Source: Sinorhizobium fredii (lineage in GTDB: Bacteria > Pseudomonadota > Alphaproteobacteria > Rhizobiales > Rhizobiaceae). From it: a stretch of 64,000 bases of DNA. The notes beneath the pieces were generated by a model, which saw nothing but the letters and a program-made list of their open reading frames with translations, had not been told where the DNA came from and made no database searches. Both the position numbers and the translations under genes were made by a program. The stretch lies in contig NZ_CP024308.1 in assembly GCF_002944405.1 (NCBI RefSeq), forward strand, positions 310,001-374,000. The letters are read 5' to 3'. Below, piece by piece: positions 35,763-44,556 of this stretch (positions are counted from its first letter, which is position 1; the number at the start of each line of letters is the position of its first letter).

Positions 35763-36455
35763 ATGACGCTCACATTCTACACCAACCCGAACTCACGCGG
35801 GCGCATCGTGCGCTGGATGCTGGAGGAGGTGGGCCAACCCTACGAAACGGTGGTCCTCGATTACGAAAAGACCAGCGCATTTGACGAGTGGGGCGGCGCG
35901 GCGCTCGAACGGCCAGTTTCGAGCAATCCCAGCGACGAGTTGGTTCGCTTCTTCATCGAGATCAATCCCATGGGCAAGGTGCCAGCGCTCGTGCATGATG
36001 GCCGCGCCGTAACAGAGAGCGGCGCAATCATTACGTACCTCGCCGAGACGTTCCCCGAGGCTGAGCTTGCACCGACTGCAGATGAGCGTGCCGAGTACTA
36101 CCGCTGGATGTTCTTCGCTGCGGGACCGGTGGAACAGGCCGTTACGAACCACCGGGCGGGATTTTTGCCCGCTCCCGAACAGGAATTTTTCTTCGGCTAC
36201 GGCAGCTATGAGCGCACTTTGGACCAGCTGGAAAAAGCAGTGCAGGCGCATCCTTTCATCGCGGGCGACCGGTTCACAGCTGCGGACATCTATGTCGGCT
36301 CGCATATCGGCTGGGGCCTTGGCCTTCAGACGTTACCTCCGCGCAAGGCGTTCCTCGACTATATCGGCAAACTGGTGGAGCGAGATGCTTTCAAGCGGGG
36401 CGTGGCCAAGGACGAGGAATTGATAGCGCAAGCCGCAGCAGCCCGTGCCGCATAG
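35763..36455 (+). CDS. Glutathione S-transferase family protein
   Basis: 230 residues. N-terminal thioredoxin-like domain (LTFYTNPNSRGRIVRWMLEE, cis-Pro in GKVPALVHD, ESGAIITYLAETFP) and an all-helical C-terminal domain (FIAGDRFTAADIYVGSHIGW with the N-capping Asp). The active residue near position 9-11 is Ser/Asn-type rather than clear Tyr. AGGAG precedes the ATG. The divergent AraC regulator suggests induction by an aromatic or electrophilic compound. Confidence 0.85.
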   Translation: MTLTFYTNPNSRGRIVRWMLEEVGQPYETVVLDYEKTSAFDEWGGAALERPVSSNPSDELVRFFIEINPMGKVPALVHDGRAVTESGAIITYLAETFPEAELAPTADERAEYYRWMFFAAGPVEQAVTNHRAGFLPAPEQEFFFGYGSYERTLDQLEKAVQAHPFIAGDRFTAADIYVGSHIGWGLGLQTLPPRKAFLDYIGKLVERDAFKRGVAKDEELIAQAAAARAA

Positions 36456-37178
36456 GCATCTTGCCTCACGCCCGGGTTCGGAGAATACCGTCTCGCACCA
36501 AGCTGCGCCCGGAGGCACGCTGAACATCCGGCAAGACCGCGCCGCAGGCTTAAGACGTCGTTTGAGCACGCCTCCCGGCGACGGCAGGCGTGCGCCACAA
36601 GTGGCCGACCCTTACGCCGCCCAATGGCCGGTTTTACTCTGGCCGTTGAGACGCGGAGGTTTGAAGCTGCAGACGCGAGCGGCGACCCGGAGCGGAGCAT
36701 ACCGCCACAAGCCTGCTTGACAGCGGACTTCAACTTCCCGCCCCGAACACGTCATTCGGCAATCGCCTTGGCGACGACCGCTTAGAGGTCCGCATGCGGC
36801 CGGCCCTCGTCCCAGCCCTGGAATTTCGTCGTCCACCCACCGACAACGCTGATCAAGGCGAATTCTCGACCCGTTCCTGCCGTCCAGAATGAAGCGCGCT
36901 ATGACGCGAGTTGACCCACAAGAGACATTGCAGCCCGCTCGGGCAAGCACGGATATCCGCCTTCGCGAACGTGAATTAAGCATGTTCGCGCGACGTGCTA
37001 TGGTTCATCAAAGCGCGTCGCGATTTCCAGGATTTCCAGATTCCCAAGTCGGGTTGGCCCTTCCTGCGACGGAGGGAACCCCAGCAGCAAATCACTTCCA
37101 CTTGCATTGCGTAGCCGTGTCATTGCGTTCGTCGAGGCCGGGTACAGCCGTCAACAAACAAGAATGATCGGATCGCTC
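36456..37178. other. Gene-poor region with repeat copy
   Basis: No supported gene in about 720 bases. It holds the second copy (36830-36882) of the repeat also present at 32734-32782, set in short degenerate sequence of a type often left by decayed mobile elements. Confidence 0.4.
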
Positions 37179-37201
37179 AATGGTGCATCACCTGCACCAT
37201 T
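37179..37201. promoter_or_regulatory. Operator-like palindrome before the hydrolase gene
   Basis: AATGGTGCA-TCACC-TGCACCATT, a perfect 9-bp inverted repeat with a 5-base spacer, ending 63 bases before the hydrolase start. The 23-bp size suits a dimeric regulator such as TetR or LysR type. No obvious regulator gene for it was found close by. Confidence 0.55.
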
Positions 37202-37264
37202 TGCAAGCCGATCGTAGGCGCTTCGCGAATGGCTGAGGACGGTCGTTAACACCGGAGGAACCTG

Positions 37265-38212
37265 ATGAGTCAGCTCGAGCCTACCACACAAGCCTTCATC
37301 GACAGCCTTGCCGGCGCAATGCCCATCTACACGCTCTCGCCCGAGGCGGCTCGCGACGTGCTCGCCGGCGCCCAGAAGTCGGCGCCGGTAAAGCTCGCGC
37401 CCGCGCGCAGCGAGGACCGTGTCCTCAATGTCGGCCCCAAGGGTCGCACCGACATCCGGATCTATCGGCCGGAGAGCGCCAAAGGCCCGCTGCCCGTGGT
37501 GATCTATACCCACGGCGGCGGCTGGGTGCTAGGCGACCGCGAGACGCATGATCGGCTGGTCCGCGAGCTGACCATTGGAGCGAACGCCGTCGTGGTGTTC
37601 GTCGACTATGATCGCTCGCCCGAGAGCCGCTATCCCGTCGCAGTCGAGGAAAGTTATGCAGTGCTCAAGTATGTAGCCGAGCATCCCGACGAGTTCGGCG
37701 GGGATGCCAGCCGAATTGCGATCGCAGGCGATAGTGTTGGCGGTACTATGACGGCCGTGGTCGCGCTGCTCGCCAAAGAACGCAATGGCCCTGACGTGAG
37801 GGCACAGCTTCTCTTCTATCCGGTCACTGATGCCTCAATGTCAACCGGCTCCTACAAGGAGTTTGCCGAGGGTCCGTGGCTGACGCAAAAAGGGATGGAA
37901 TGGTTCTGGGATCAATATCTGCCCGATGTCTCCAAGCGCGCCGACATTCATGTCTCGCCGATCAACGCCAGCTCGGAGCAGCTAAAGGGCTTGCCGCAAA
38001 CGCTGCTCTTGGTCGACGAGAACGATGTGCTGCGCGACGAGGGCGAGGCTTATGGCCGCAAGCTCGCAGCAGCTGGCGTTCTGGTCAGGTCGGTCCGCTA
38101 CAATGTCACCATCCACGACTTCATGCTGCTCAACCCGATCGCGAACACGCCCCCGGTGCGTGGTGCCGTCGATCAGGCGTCGGCATATCTGCGTGAAGTT
38201 TTCGCGGGCTGA
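37265..38212 (+). CDS. Alpha/beta hydrolase of the hormone-sensitive-lipase type
   Basis: 315 residues, no signal peptide. Oxyanion motif YTHGGGWVLGD (near 80), nucleophile GDSVGGTMTAV (near 157; usual form GDSAGG), acid Asp in LLVDENDVLRDEG and His in TIHDFMLLNP. Likely esterase of short or medium chains. GGAGGAA upstream of the ATG. First of three closely spaced rightward genes (hydrolase, NmrA-like reductase, cupin), perhaps a small detoxification unit. Confidence 0.87.
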   Translation: MSQLEPTTQAFIDSLAGAMPIYTLSPEAARDVLAGAQKSAPVKLAPARSEDRVLNVGPKGRTDIRIYRPESAKGPLPVVIYTHGGGWVLGDRETHDRLVRELTIGANAVVVFVDYDRSPESRYPVAVEESYAVLKYVAEHPDEFGGDASRIAIAGDSVGGTMTAVVALLAKERNGPDVRAQLLFYPVTDASMSTGSYKEFAEGPWLTQKGMEWFWDQYLPDVSKRADIHVSPINASSEQLKGLPQTLLLVDENDVLRDEGEAYGRKLAAAGVLVRSVRYNVTIHDFMLLNPIANTPPVRGAVDQASAYLREVFAG

Positions 38213-38334
38213 TGACCGCGAGACCCAGTAGAGCAACAACCAGCGGCCCGGCATCCCGAGCGGCAGGACCGCTGGCAATGGAAGCGCAGCAGCCGGCGAG
38301 CATACCGACCACGTCGACAAGGGGAGGATAAACC

Positions 38335-39087
38335 ATGAAGATCGTCGTCATCGGCGGCACCGGCCTGATCGGCTCGAAGACCGTCGCCATTCTGCGCCAG
38401 GGCGGCCACGAGGTCGTCGCCGCCTCGCCCCAGAGCGGGGTTAACACGATCACCGGCGAGGGCCTCAAAGAGGCCATGGCGGACACGCAGGTGGTGATCG
38501 ACCTTGCCAATTCACCCTCATTTGAAGACAAGGCGGTGCTTCAATTCTTCGAGACCTCCGGCCGCAACCTTCTCGCGGCGGAGGCCGCAGCGAATGTCGA
38601 GCACCATGTCGCGCTCTCCATCGTCGCAATTGACCGGACAGACAATGGCTATTTCCGCGCCAAGGTCGCCCAAGAGAAACTGATCAGGACCTCCGGCATC
38701 CCCTACACCATCGTTCGCGCGACCCAGTTCATGGAATTCCTCGGCGGCATCGCCGATTCAAGCGCGGATGGAAACCTCGTCAGGATCCCACCCATTCTGT
38801 TCCAGCCCATCGCGGCGGACGACGTCGCCGCCATCGTTGCCGATGTGGCAATCGCGAAGCCGCGAAGCGGCATTGTCGAGATCGCCGGCCCGGAACGAGC
38901 GCCGCTCAACGAAATCGTCGCCCGCTATTTAAAGGCGGTCGGCGACCCGCGCGAAGTCGTGAGCGACCCCGCGGCTCCATACTGGGGCAGCCGGGTCGAG
39001 GAGCACTCGCTCGTGCCGTTGGGCGAGGCACGCCTCGGCCGCATCGGTTTCGACGAATGGCTCCGCCGCTCACAGGCAGCAGCCTGA
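38335..39087 (+). CDS. NmrA-like NAD(P)-binding protein
   Basis: 250 residues. Rossmann motif VVIGGTGLIGSKTVAIL at the start, then DLANSPSFED, HHVALSIVAIDR and RTSGIPYTIVRATQFMEFLGG, as in SDR-type NmrA/YwnB proteins. The usual Tyr-Lys pair is not evident, so it may sense nucleotides or act as an atypical reductase. AGGGGAGG lies before the ATG. 122 bases after the hydrolase. Confidence 0.85.
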   Translation: MKIVVIGGTGLIGSKTVAILRQGGHEVVAASPQSGVNTITGEGLKEAMADTQVVIDLANSPSFEDKAVLQFFETSGRNLLAAEAAANVEHHVALSIVAIDRTDNGYFRAKVAQEKLIRTSGIPYTIVRATQFMEFLGGIADSSADGNLVRIPPILFQPIAADDVAAIVADVAIAKPRSGIVEIAGPERAPLNEIVARYLKAVGDPREVVSDPAAPYWGSRVEEHSLVPLGEARLGRIGFDEWLRRSQAAA

Positions 39088-39152
39088 TCCCGCATCGGAG
39101 ATACTCCCAGTCTGTCCGAGCGGGTCCCGGGCAACGAACGAAAGAGGCGACC

Positions 39153-39542
39153 ATGATGATCAAACTCGTTGCGTTGGGTCTTCTGTGCCTCATGATCGGC
39201 ACGGCCGCGGCTCAGGAGCCTAAGGTCACGGCACTTATGTCTAAAGATCTTCCGGAGAATCCCGGCAGGGAAGCTCTGATGATTATGGTCGAGCATGCGC
39301 CCGCCGGGGCGAGCGCTATCCACCGACACAATGCACATGCGTTTGTTTACGTGCTGGAGGGCTCCGTCGTGATGCAGCTGAAGGGCGGACAACAGGTGAC
39401 ACTGACACCAGGACAGTCCTTCTATGAAGGCCCCGATGATGTTCATCTCGTCGACCGGAACGCAAGCGCCACTCAGCCGGCGAAATTCCTGGTGCTCTTG
39501 ATCAAGGACAAGGGCGCCCCGGCGCTCGTGCCCGCACAGTGA
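39153..39542 (+). CDS. Exported cupin protein
   Basis: 129 residues. Signal peptide MMIKLVALGLLCLMIGTAAA. The cupin core follows: HRHNAHAFVYVLEGSVVMQL (metal His residues) and LTPGQSFYEGPDDVHLV. Single-domain, periplasmic. Function unknown; such genes often accompany oxidoreductase sets. GAGG before the double ATG supports this start. The stop overlaps the next start. Confidence 0.85.
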   Translation: MMIKLVALGLLCLMIGTAAAQEPKVTALMSKDLPENPGREALMIMVEHAPAGASAIHRHNAHAFVYVLEGSVVMQLKGGQQVTLTPGQSFYEGPDDVHLVDRNASATQPAKFLVLLIKDKGAPALVPAQ

Positions 39543-39814
39543 CTGTTACGGCAACCACAGCAGGAGGCAGACACGAGCTTGGGCAACATCTCACGGTCAA
39601 GCACTGTGCCGACAAGGTGCACGCGAGGTACACCCACGGTAGACCGGATTCCGAGTTGGTTCCGTCGCGCTACGCGCTGCGGGTCGGCGAGATTGACGTC
39701 ATGGTGGTCAGCGATGGGGTGCTATCGCTGCCAGGCGCGATGTTGGGCCACGACGTCGATCCAGCCGTCCGGGCGGCCTGGCTGGAGGACATGTTCCTGC
39801 CGCCGGCCGGGTAG
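39539..39814 (+). pseudogene. Truncated MBL-fold hydrolase, N-terminal fragment
   Basis: 91 residues from a GTG that overlaps the cupin stop. SRYALRVGEIDVMVVSDGVL and LGHDVDPAVRAAWLEDMFLPP match the N-terminus of about 300-residue MBL-fold hydrolases, but the frame ends at FLPPAG before any metal motif. The downstream sequence is unrelated and carries the 34-base repeat (39878-39911), so the rest was probably lost by rearrangement. Confidence 0.65.
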
Positions 39815-39877
39815 GAACGTCTGGAAATGGTGCTCCCTCCTCGTTCAGGTCGACAAGAAGGGCGGCATTCCACCCGG

Positions 39878-39911
39878 CTGCGACGTGACCCTGAACCGGA
39901 ACGATCAACCC
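39878..39911 (+). repeat. Dispersed 34-base repeat, copy 2
   Basis: CTGCGACGTGACCCTGAACC followed by GGAACGATCAACCC. It matches 10964-10997 with two differences. Copy 2 abuts a truncated gene, which suggests a mobile-element tail. Confidence 0.6.
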
Positions 39912-40109
39912 TGAGGAGACCTTGCTCTCCTCAAGGCCAAATGACCGCTCCCCGCGCCCCAGACGGTCGTTGAGGCACCCGGTTTGTCGTTCTGAAAGCT
40001 GCCGGCCGGCTACGAAAGCGACAATGCCGCAAGTGCGCCGTTCGGACGGCCAGCGTCTTTCCCCCAATAATCGAGTGCTTCCCATCCCATGCACAATACT
40101 TTCAGGGCT

Positions 40110-40619
40110 TCAGGGGAGTTGAGCGAGGATATCGTCGACGATACTCGGGACGGTACCGGCCGTGTCGATATTGATGCCAGTGGGAACATATTCCCGGGTG
40201 CGATGGTAGCGGAGTACCAGCGCCCGCTCTGCCGGCTCGAAGCCCGGCTCATTTGGCCGCCCATCTAATCGTCGGTTCAACGTCTCAACGTCGATGTCGA
40301 GCACGAAAATCTTGTCGAATAGCTCCACAAATTTGTGAAAATTGCGCGAGCCTCCACAGAAGAAGGTGGCAGAATGGGTGGTGTCGGCAGCGATAGCCCG
40401 GACCTTGTCGACCGGCCAGATCCAGTGCGCGTATCCCCAAACCAAGCGGTCCGCGCCTTTGGGTGGTCCTGCGAGTGCCTGGCCCGTCTCGGCGTCGCCA
40501 ACATAGGCCAATACCCGGTCACCATGGACGACATGGTAGCCCCGCCGCTCCAGTTCGGTGGCGACAGACGTTTTTCCAGTGCCGGAACCGCCTTCGATCA
40601 GATAGTTCTTGATGCCCAT
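40110..40619 (-). CDS. Small P-loop nucleotide kinase-like protein
   Basis: 169 residues. Walker A IEGGSGTGKTSVATELERRG at the start, then a DRVLAYVGD region and FVLDIDVETLNRRLDGRPN. Family: AAA_18-type kinases of unknown substrate. The start at 40619 (MGIKNYL) has AGGAG just upstream; an earlier ATG at 40643 lacks one. A single leftward gene. Confidence 0.8.
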   Translation of the reverse strand: MGIKNYLIEGGSGTGKTSVATELERRGYHVVHGDRVLAYVGDAETGQALAGPPKGADRLVWGYAHWIWPVDKVRAIAADTTHSATFFCGGSRNFHKFVELFDKIFVLDIDVETLNRRLDGRPNEPGFEPAERALVLRYHRTREYVPTGINIDTAGTVPSIVDDILAQLP

Positions 40620-40643
40620 GGGGGCTCCTATCATGGCCCTCAA

Positions 40644-40979
40644 TCCGGTGAGAAGAGTCTCTCCGGGCGGACGCTCCCCTACTCAGTTCATCGTCGAGCC
40701 CGAGTAGTAGAGCCGCCCGACGGGATTGATATTGTTTTCAAGTGTGTCGCCAGGCCGTCGGGCGCGGGAAGGGACCCGGTGAAATTCCCTCACCTGCGGC
40801 GTTGATGGTCACCGTCGGCTACAGCTTCTCAGCCCTCATCAACCGGTTCAGGCAGTTCTTTGGGCTGCTGCTCGCTTGGTTGAACAGCAGGCCGAGAGCA
40901 TTCGGCGTTTAAGTCCGCCTATTGTTCACGGTCGATTGAAAAGACGCGCAGCGCCGTGGCCGCGCGGGCGCCAGGACAT
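40644..40979. other. Gap with possible decayed cobalamin-riboswitch-like core
   Basis: No gene. On the plus strand 40766-40800 reads GGGAAGGGACCCGGTGAAAT then TCCCTCACCTGC, which recalls the B12-riboswitch core, but the downstream conserved parts and a target gene are missing. Confidence 0.3.
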
Positions 40980-41774
40980 TCAAGCCGACACTTCGGTCAG
41001 TTCGTCAGCGCTATGGGGTGCGGAGCGAGGCGAGATCAGCGTCGCTCCGAAGTAGCGCGACGCAGCCTCGGTGCGGTTGCGCACGTTCATCTTCTTGTAG
41101 ATGTTGCGGACATGACCATTGACGGTGTTTTCGGAAAGACCGAGACGTTTGGCGATGATCTTGTTCTGCGTGCCCATGGATATGAGATCGAGAATCTGGA
41201 TCTCGATCATCCTGAGGAGGCCTGGGGCAAATTCGGTCTTGCGTTCCATATCGGTGTCTTCCGAAGGCCCCTGTTGCGCGACAACGCCGTCCCCTGCGAG
41301 CCCTCTCGGCGCCAGGCGCCGAAGCAACGCGGCGGGAAAATGCTCGCCGCCCTTCATCAAGAGATCAATGGCGGTGAGGCATAAGTCGAGATTGAGGGTC
41401 AGAGGCAGTACGCCCTGAAGCAATCCTTCGTCGACAAGCCCAGCGATCGACGAGTCGAGCTCGTCCGCATTCTGCACCATCAGGCCGATCGCGGCCATTG
41501 GATAGAACTCGTGGATCGTCCTCATGAACGATGGAAGTACTGCCGCCGGCAGGCGGTAGAGCATCACCAGGCTTACGTCGACAAGCGTACCGTCCAGAAG
41601 CCCGTCGGAATCGGAAAGGCTTACTGTGTCTTGATCTTGAAAACGCGCGCTGATCGCGTGCGTTAGACATTCGGCGAACAGGTCGGTCTTCGCGAGCACT
41701 ACAATCTTGCTTTTCTTCTGTAATACCTTGTTACAATCTTCAATATTGTTCAGGGTCGGGCTTGTATGGTCCAA
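40980..41774 (-). CDS. LuxR family regulator with receiver-like N-terminus
   Basis: 264 residues. The N-terminal 130 residues look like a degenerate receiver fold (KIVVLAKTDLFAECLTHAI, no clear phospho-Asp). The C-terminal helix-turn-helix is complete (ILDLISMGTQNKIIAKRLGL, SENTVNGHVRNIYKKMNVRN, RTEAASR). Rhizobia use such regulators in motility and exopolysaccharide control; the target here is unknown. A long AT-rich upstream region follows its start. Confidence 0.85.
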   Translation of the reverse strand: MDHTSPTLNNIEDCNKVLQKKSKIVVLAKTDLFAECLTHAISARFQDQDTVSLSDSDGLLDGTLVDVSLVMLYRLPAAVLPSFMRTIHEFYPMAAIGLMVQNADELDSSIAGLVDEGLLQGVLPLTLNLDLCLTAIDLLMKGGEHFPAALLRRLAPRGLAGDGVVAQQGPSEDTDMERKTEFAPGLLRMIEIQILDLISMGTQNKIIAKRLGLSENTVNGHVRNIYKKMNVRNRTEAASRYFGATLISPRSAPHSADELTEVSA

Positions 41775-42219
41775 TTATCTCTCCCTGATCTAGCGGGTTC
41801 CGTGTCGCTGAGACTGTACATTCTCATAAAAAATCATTGCGATAGTGTTCAACAAAAAACCCAATGGATCTTGGAATTAAGTACAGATTGTAGCTATGCG
41901 CTCACATTGTCCTTTTGTTGCTACAACCATCAATAGCCGTTGTCATTATCGCCCAGTTCAGATAGTTATCTCGCCGTTCAATTTCCACTCATAATGGACT
42001 AGCTCAGATCGCCATCAACCAGGCTACAGTGCCTTAGATGCGATGCTTCTTTGGTGGGCAAGTGGACTTGACAAAACACTGATCGTAATCGAAGCGCAGC
42101 ACCTCCCCGCTCCTGACTTCATCTCATCCGAGAATTCGATGCGGTCGTGCTGTTCGCACCCAAGACGTTCGGCCAAATGTCGGAGGCTGAGAAGCGAGCC
42201 GGTAGCCGTCCCATCTCAC
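41775..42219. other. AT-rich upstream region of the LuxR gene
   Basis: No gene. The first 200 bases are unusually AT-rich for this window. A 7-bp inverted repeat (TTGTAGC 41888-41894, GCTACAA 41920-41926) is present. Probably promoter and regulatory sequence. Confidence 0.4.
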
Positions 42220-42429
42220 CTCGAACGCCCGGTTCGGCCCGGAGTGCAGCCAAATGGGCCGCTACAAAGTCGCGCGCCTGATCGAGAAGGGCGGCGGCGA
42301 CATGCCGATCCGCGACTTTATCGCCATGATCGGCGCATCTGCGCGCTAGGCAAATATCAAAGTATCAAGCTGCGGCGCATGCTGCGATGTCCCGATCTAC
42401 ATGTTCATGCCGAAATCGGCAGCAGATGA
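42220..42429 (+). pseudogene. Remnant of a small GRY-type protein, frameshifted
   Basis: One frame gives CSQMGRYKVARLIEKGGGDM then PIRDFIAMIG, and the next frame continues ICALGKYQSIKLRRMLRCPDL. Read together this resembles a family of 60-80-residue Rhizobiales proteins with a Cys-x2-Cys and G-R-Y motif followed by a Cys-P-D-L end (recalled pattern, no name). One missing base near 42345 separates the parts. Confidence 0.4.
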
Positions 42430-42650
42430 TTATGGCGAGAAGATGCAGCAACATTTATTTCGAAACACCGAGGCCAAGGAGGTGTCTTGAGCACACCATC
42501 ACCAGACTGCGGTGTTCGCATAACATTAACCAATTGACGATCTTACATCGTGCGCGGAGCACGCGTATGCTGTATATAATACCGTTCTAATGCAAGACAT
42601 GGCCGCGCGGCTGGGAACTCCAGTCATCGCAACCGAGCCGAGGAGGCGCC

Positions 42651-42857
42651 ATGGAGCGCCGCGACGAAGCTTCCCGACCAATCACTACTGCCGAGGTGGA
42701 TATGCTCGGCGTAGTGTTCGATGAGTTGCGGGCAGAGTATTGTATTCCAAGCGAAGGCCCGGAAGCGGAAGATCTGGCAGCCAGAGTGTTTTCGCTCTAC
42801 CAGTCGGGCGTGCGAGATCTTGGACTACTGAAGAAGCTCGCCATCCGGTGTGGATGA
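42651..42857 (+). CDS. Small hypothetical protein
   Basis: 68 residues. GAGGAGG lies seven bases before the ATG. Helical throughout (TTAEVDMLGVVFDELRAEYC, then EAEDLAARVFSLYQSGVRDL). Short proteins of this form, with an EDLAxxxxxLxQSG motif, are frequent in Rhizobiales; function unknown. Confidence 0.65.
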   Translation: MERRDEASRPITTAEVDMLGVVFDELRAEYCIPSEGPEAEDLAARVFSLYQSGVRDLGLLKKLAIRCG

Positions 42858-43161
42858 AGCTCATGGGATAAGAACAGAGCGGCCGGCGCGACGTTTGGCG
42901 GGAAACCTCGGAGATTTCCGAAGCGTCCGGCCTATTTTTGAGGATCGTCATGATTCTTGCCGTGCTGGTGCTCTTTGCCTTTGGATGGTTCGTCTCCTGA
43001 CGTAATCTGCTACTTTTTCCGAGATACTCCATCAGATTGCACAGCCCTTTCCGGATGCTGTCCTCGAGGGCACGCAGGCGCTGTTCGTGCCAAGGCTCGT
43101 CGCGCTCCACCGTATTGAGCGCGGCAAACATCCAAGCGATCGCGCTCTCGGGCATTCGCAT
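42685..43161 (-). CDS. Doubtful hypothetical protein
   Basis: Only the first 48 or so codons (MRMPESAIAWMFAALNTVER, then a helical stretch ending CNLMEYLGKS) have GC-rich third positions like neighbouring genes. The rest overlaps the gene at 42651 on the other strand and looks non-coding. It may be a truncated gene. No family recognised. Confidence 0.25.
   Translation of the reverse strand: MRMPESAIAWMFAALNTVERDEPWHEQRLRALEDSIRKGLCNLMEYLGKSSRLRQETNHPKAKSTSTARIMTILKNRPDASEISEVSRQTSRRPLCSYPMSFIHTGWRASSVVQDLARPTGRAKTLWLPDLPLPGLRLEYNTLPATHRTLRRAYPPRQ
42950..43000 (+). CDS. Possible 16-residue membrane micro-protein
   Basis: GAGG at 42939-42942 precedes ATG 42950, opening MILAVLVLFAFGWFVS and a stop. 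It is entirely hydrophobic, as in single-span micro-proteins. Too short to be sure. Confidence 0.25.
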   Translation: MILAVLVLFAFGWFVS

Positions 43162-44085
43162 CGCCTAGTAGATGCGCCATGAAATCTCTGCCGAATTCGA
43201 TTTGGCTTCGCACGGAGCCAAGCTGCCGCTAGGCACGGTCACCACCTTATGAAGGGAGGCAAACCACGACGTTGCAGATCGTCTTGCCGCTCCCGACAGA
43301 CGCATGAGCATCGGCGACTAGCTCCCTACCCAATCTTGCTAGACGTCAAAGTGATCAGCACTTTCCCATCTGAACCAAGGCCGCCGGCTCTTCCTTGACG
43401 GGTCGCGCGTCGGGCGCCCCACCCATTCGCGGATGTCGAGCCCGTCATTTACGCGCTCGCTGACGGCGACGCGCCTCGGGTCACCGGCGCGGAGGTGCAT
43501 GAAGCTTCAGGCAGTGAATGCCACTTGAGCAAGGCAAACAGAAAAATTCTCCCAACAACCGGGCACCTCCTGCGAGGCAGCGACGAGCGGATCCTCGCTT
43601 TCGAGCCACATGAAGCGGAATATTGTGCCGGTGCGGGAACGGGTAACAACTACTGCGAGCCGCGAGTTGGTTTACAGGCTGTGGCGCGTAATCCAAATGA
43701 GCTATGAATTATTTCATTAGCAGCAGTTGTATTAGCGATTCCTTTAATATAACTTGTATTGTTTAATGCAGGACCAAGAGCACATGCCTGGTTCCAACCG
43801 TTAAAAGTCGCGGTCGGAAAGAGGGGGAGTGTTGGTTATGCGCGACGAGAGGCAGTGCCCTTTCCGCGCAGCCCTGTTGAGTTTGGCTGCCGGAATTTCT
43901 CGCACATTCGGAGTAGTCGGGACGCACAGTTGAGCGATCCAGCGTCTCACTTTTGATCAAACCAGTTCAGGCAAGTAATCCGCCGATCCGGATTCGGAGC
44001 GGTGGGCCTCGCGTTGGGGGCCAGAGCCAGAGATGACCTCTTACCAGCGACTTCAGTCCCGCTCTGGCGAACAAGGGAGGAAATC
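43162..44085. other. Gene-poor region with decayed coding traces
   Basis: About 920 bases with no supported gene. Near 43400-43500 the reading IYALADGDAPRVTGAEVH recalls the C-terminal end of a short-chain dehydrogenase, probably a remnant. 43700-43770 is an AT-rich patch, possibly promoter sequence for the operon starting at 44086. Confidence 0.4.
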
Positions 44086-44409
44086 ATGCTTAGACATCAT
44101 ATCTTCATGGCAAGCGCGGCCGCCGCCTTCTTCGGAGGGATCATGTTGTTCGATGTCGGGGGCGCTCAGGCCCAAACCTGTCCCGGCGTATCGCAAGACC
44201 AGTGCGTCGAATTGTGCGGTGCGGCCGGGGTTGCCTCCTGCACGAAGACCGGTTCAACGCCGAATTGCGTCTGCAACGAAGAGACCAAGAATGTAAACGG
44301 CAATGCCTTTGGCACGGCAACGACGAATACCGCTTCCGGTCAGGGCAACATCGGCAACAAGACCGAGGAAGAGTGCACGGGCAACGCGGGGCAGTGCAAA
44401 AAGCAATAG
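44086..44409 (+). CDS. Secreted Cys-rich small protein with defensin-like cysteine pattern
   Basis: 107 residues. GGAGG lies before ATG 44086; upstream in-frame codons lack one. Signal peptide to about residue 29 (ends GGAQAQ). The mature part has eight Cys. The first six are spaced C-x7-C-x3-C-x7-C-x8-C-x1-C, that is CxxxC and a later CxC, which is the CS-alpha-beta (defensin/scorpion-toxin) signature. Two more Cys follow a Gly/Asn/Thr-rich linker. Whether it folds that way is inference. It precedes a MacAB-like exporter and is separated from it by a strong hairpin, so it may be an exported peptide, a periplasmic partner or a sensor. Confidence 0.75.
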   Translation: MLRHHIFMASAAAAFFGGIMLFDVGGAQAQTCPGVSQDQCVELCGAAGVASCTKTGSTPNCVCNEETKNVNGNAFGTATTNTASGQGNIGNKTEEECTGNAGQCKKQ

Positions 44410-44517
44410 CACCAACGTAAGGGCGACTTGGGATACAGGAGGAGGGAACCACGGCCTGCTGGCCAAAACCGGTGAAGCCCACCGCGACCGTGCTTCGAAC
44501 TTCCTGAACCAGATCAC

Positions 44518-44541
44518 GAGCCGGGGAATTCGCCCCGGCTC
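44518..44541 (+). terminator. Hairpin between the Cys-rich gene and the exporter
   Basis: GAGCCGGGG (44518-44526) pairs perfectly with CCCCGGCTC (44533-44541) over the loop AATTCG. It ends 15 bases before the adaptor ATG (44557) and lacks a T-run, so it is more likely an attenuator or mRNA-stability element than a full stop. Confidence 0.6.
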
Positions 44542-44556
44542 CGATACGGGGTGAAC

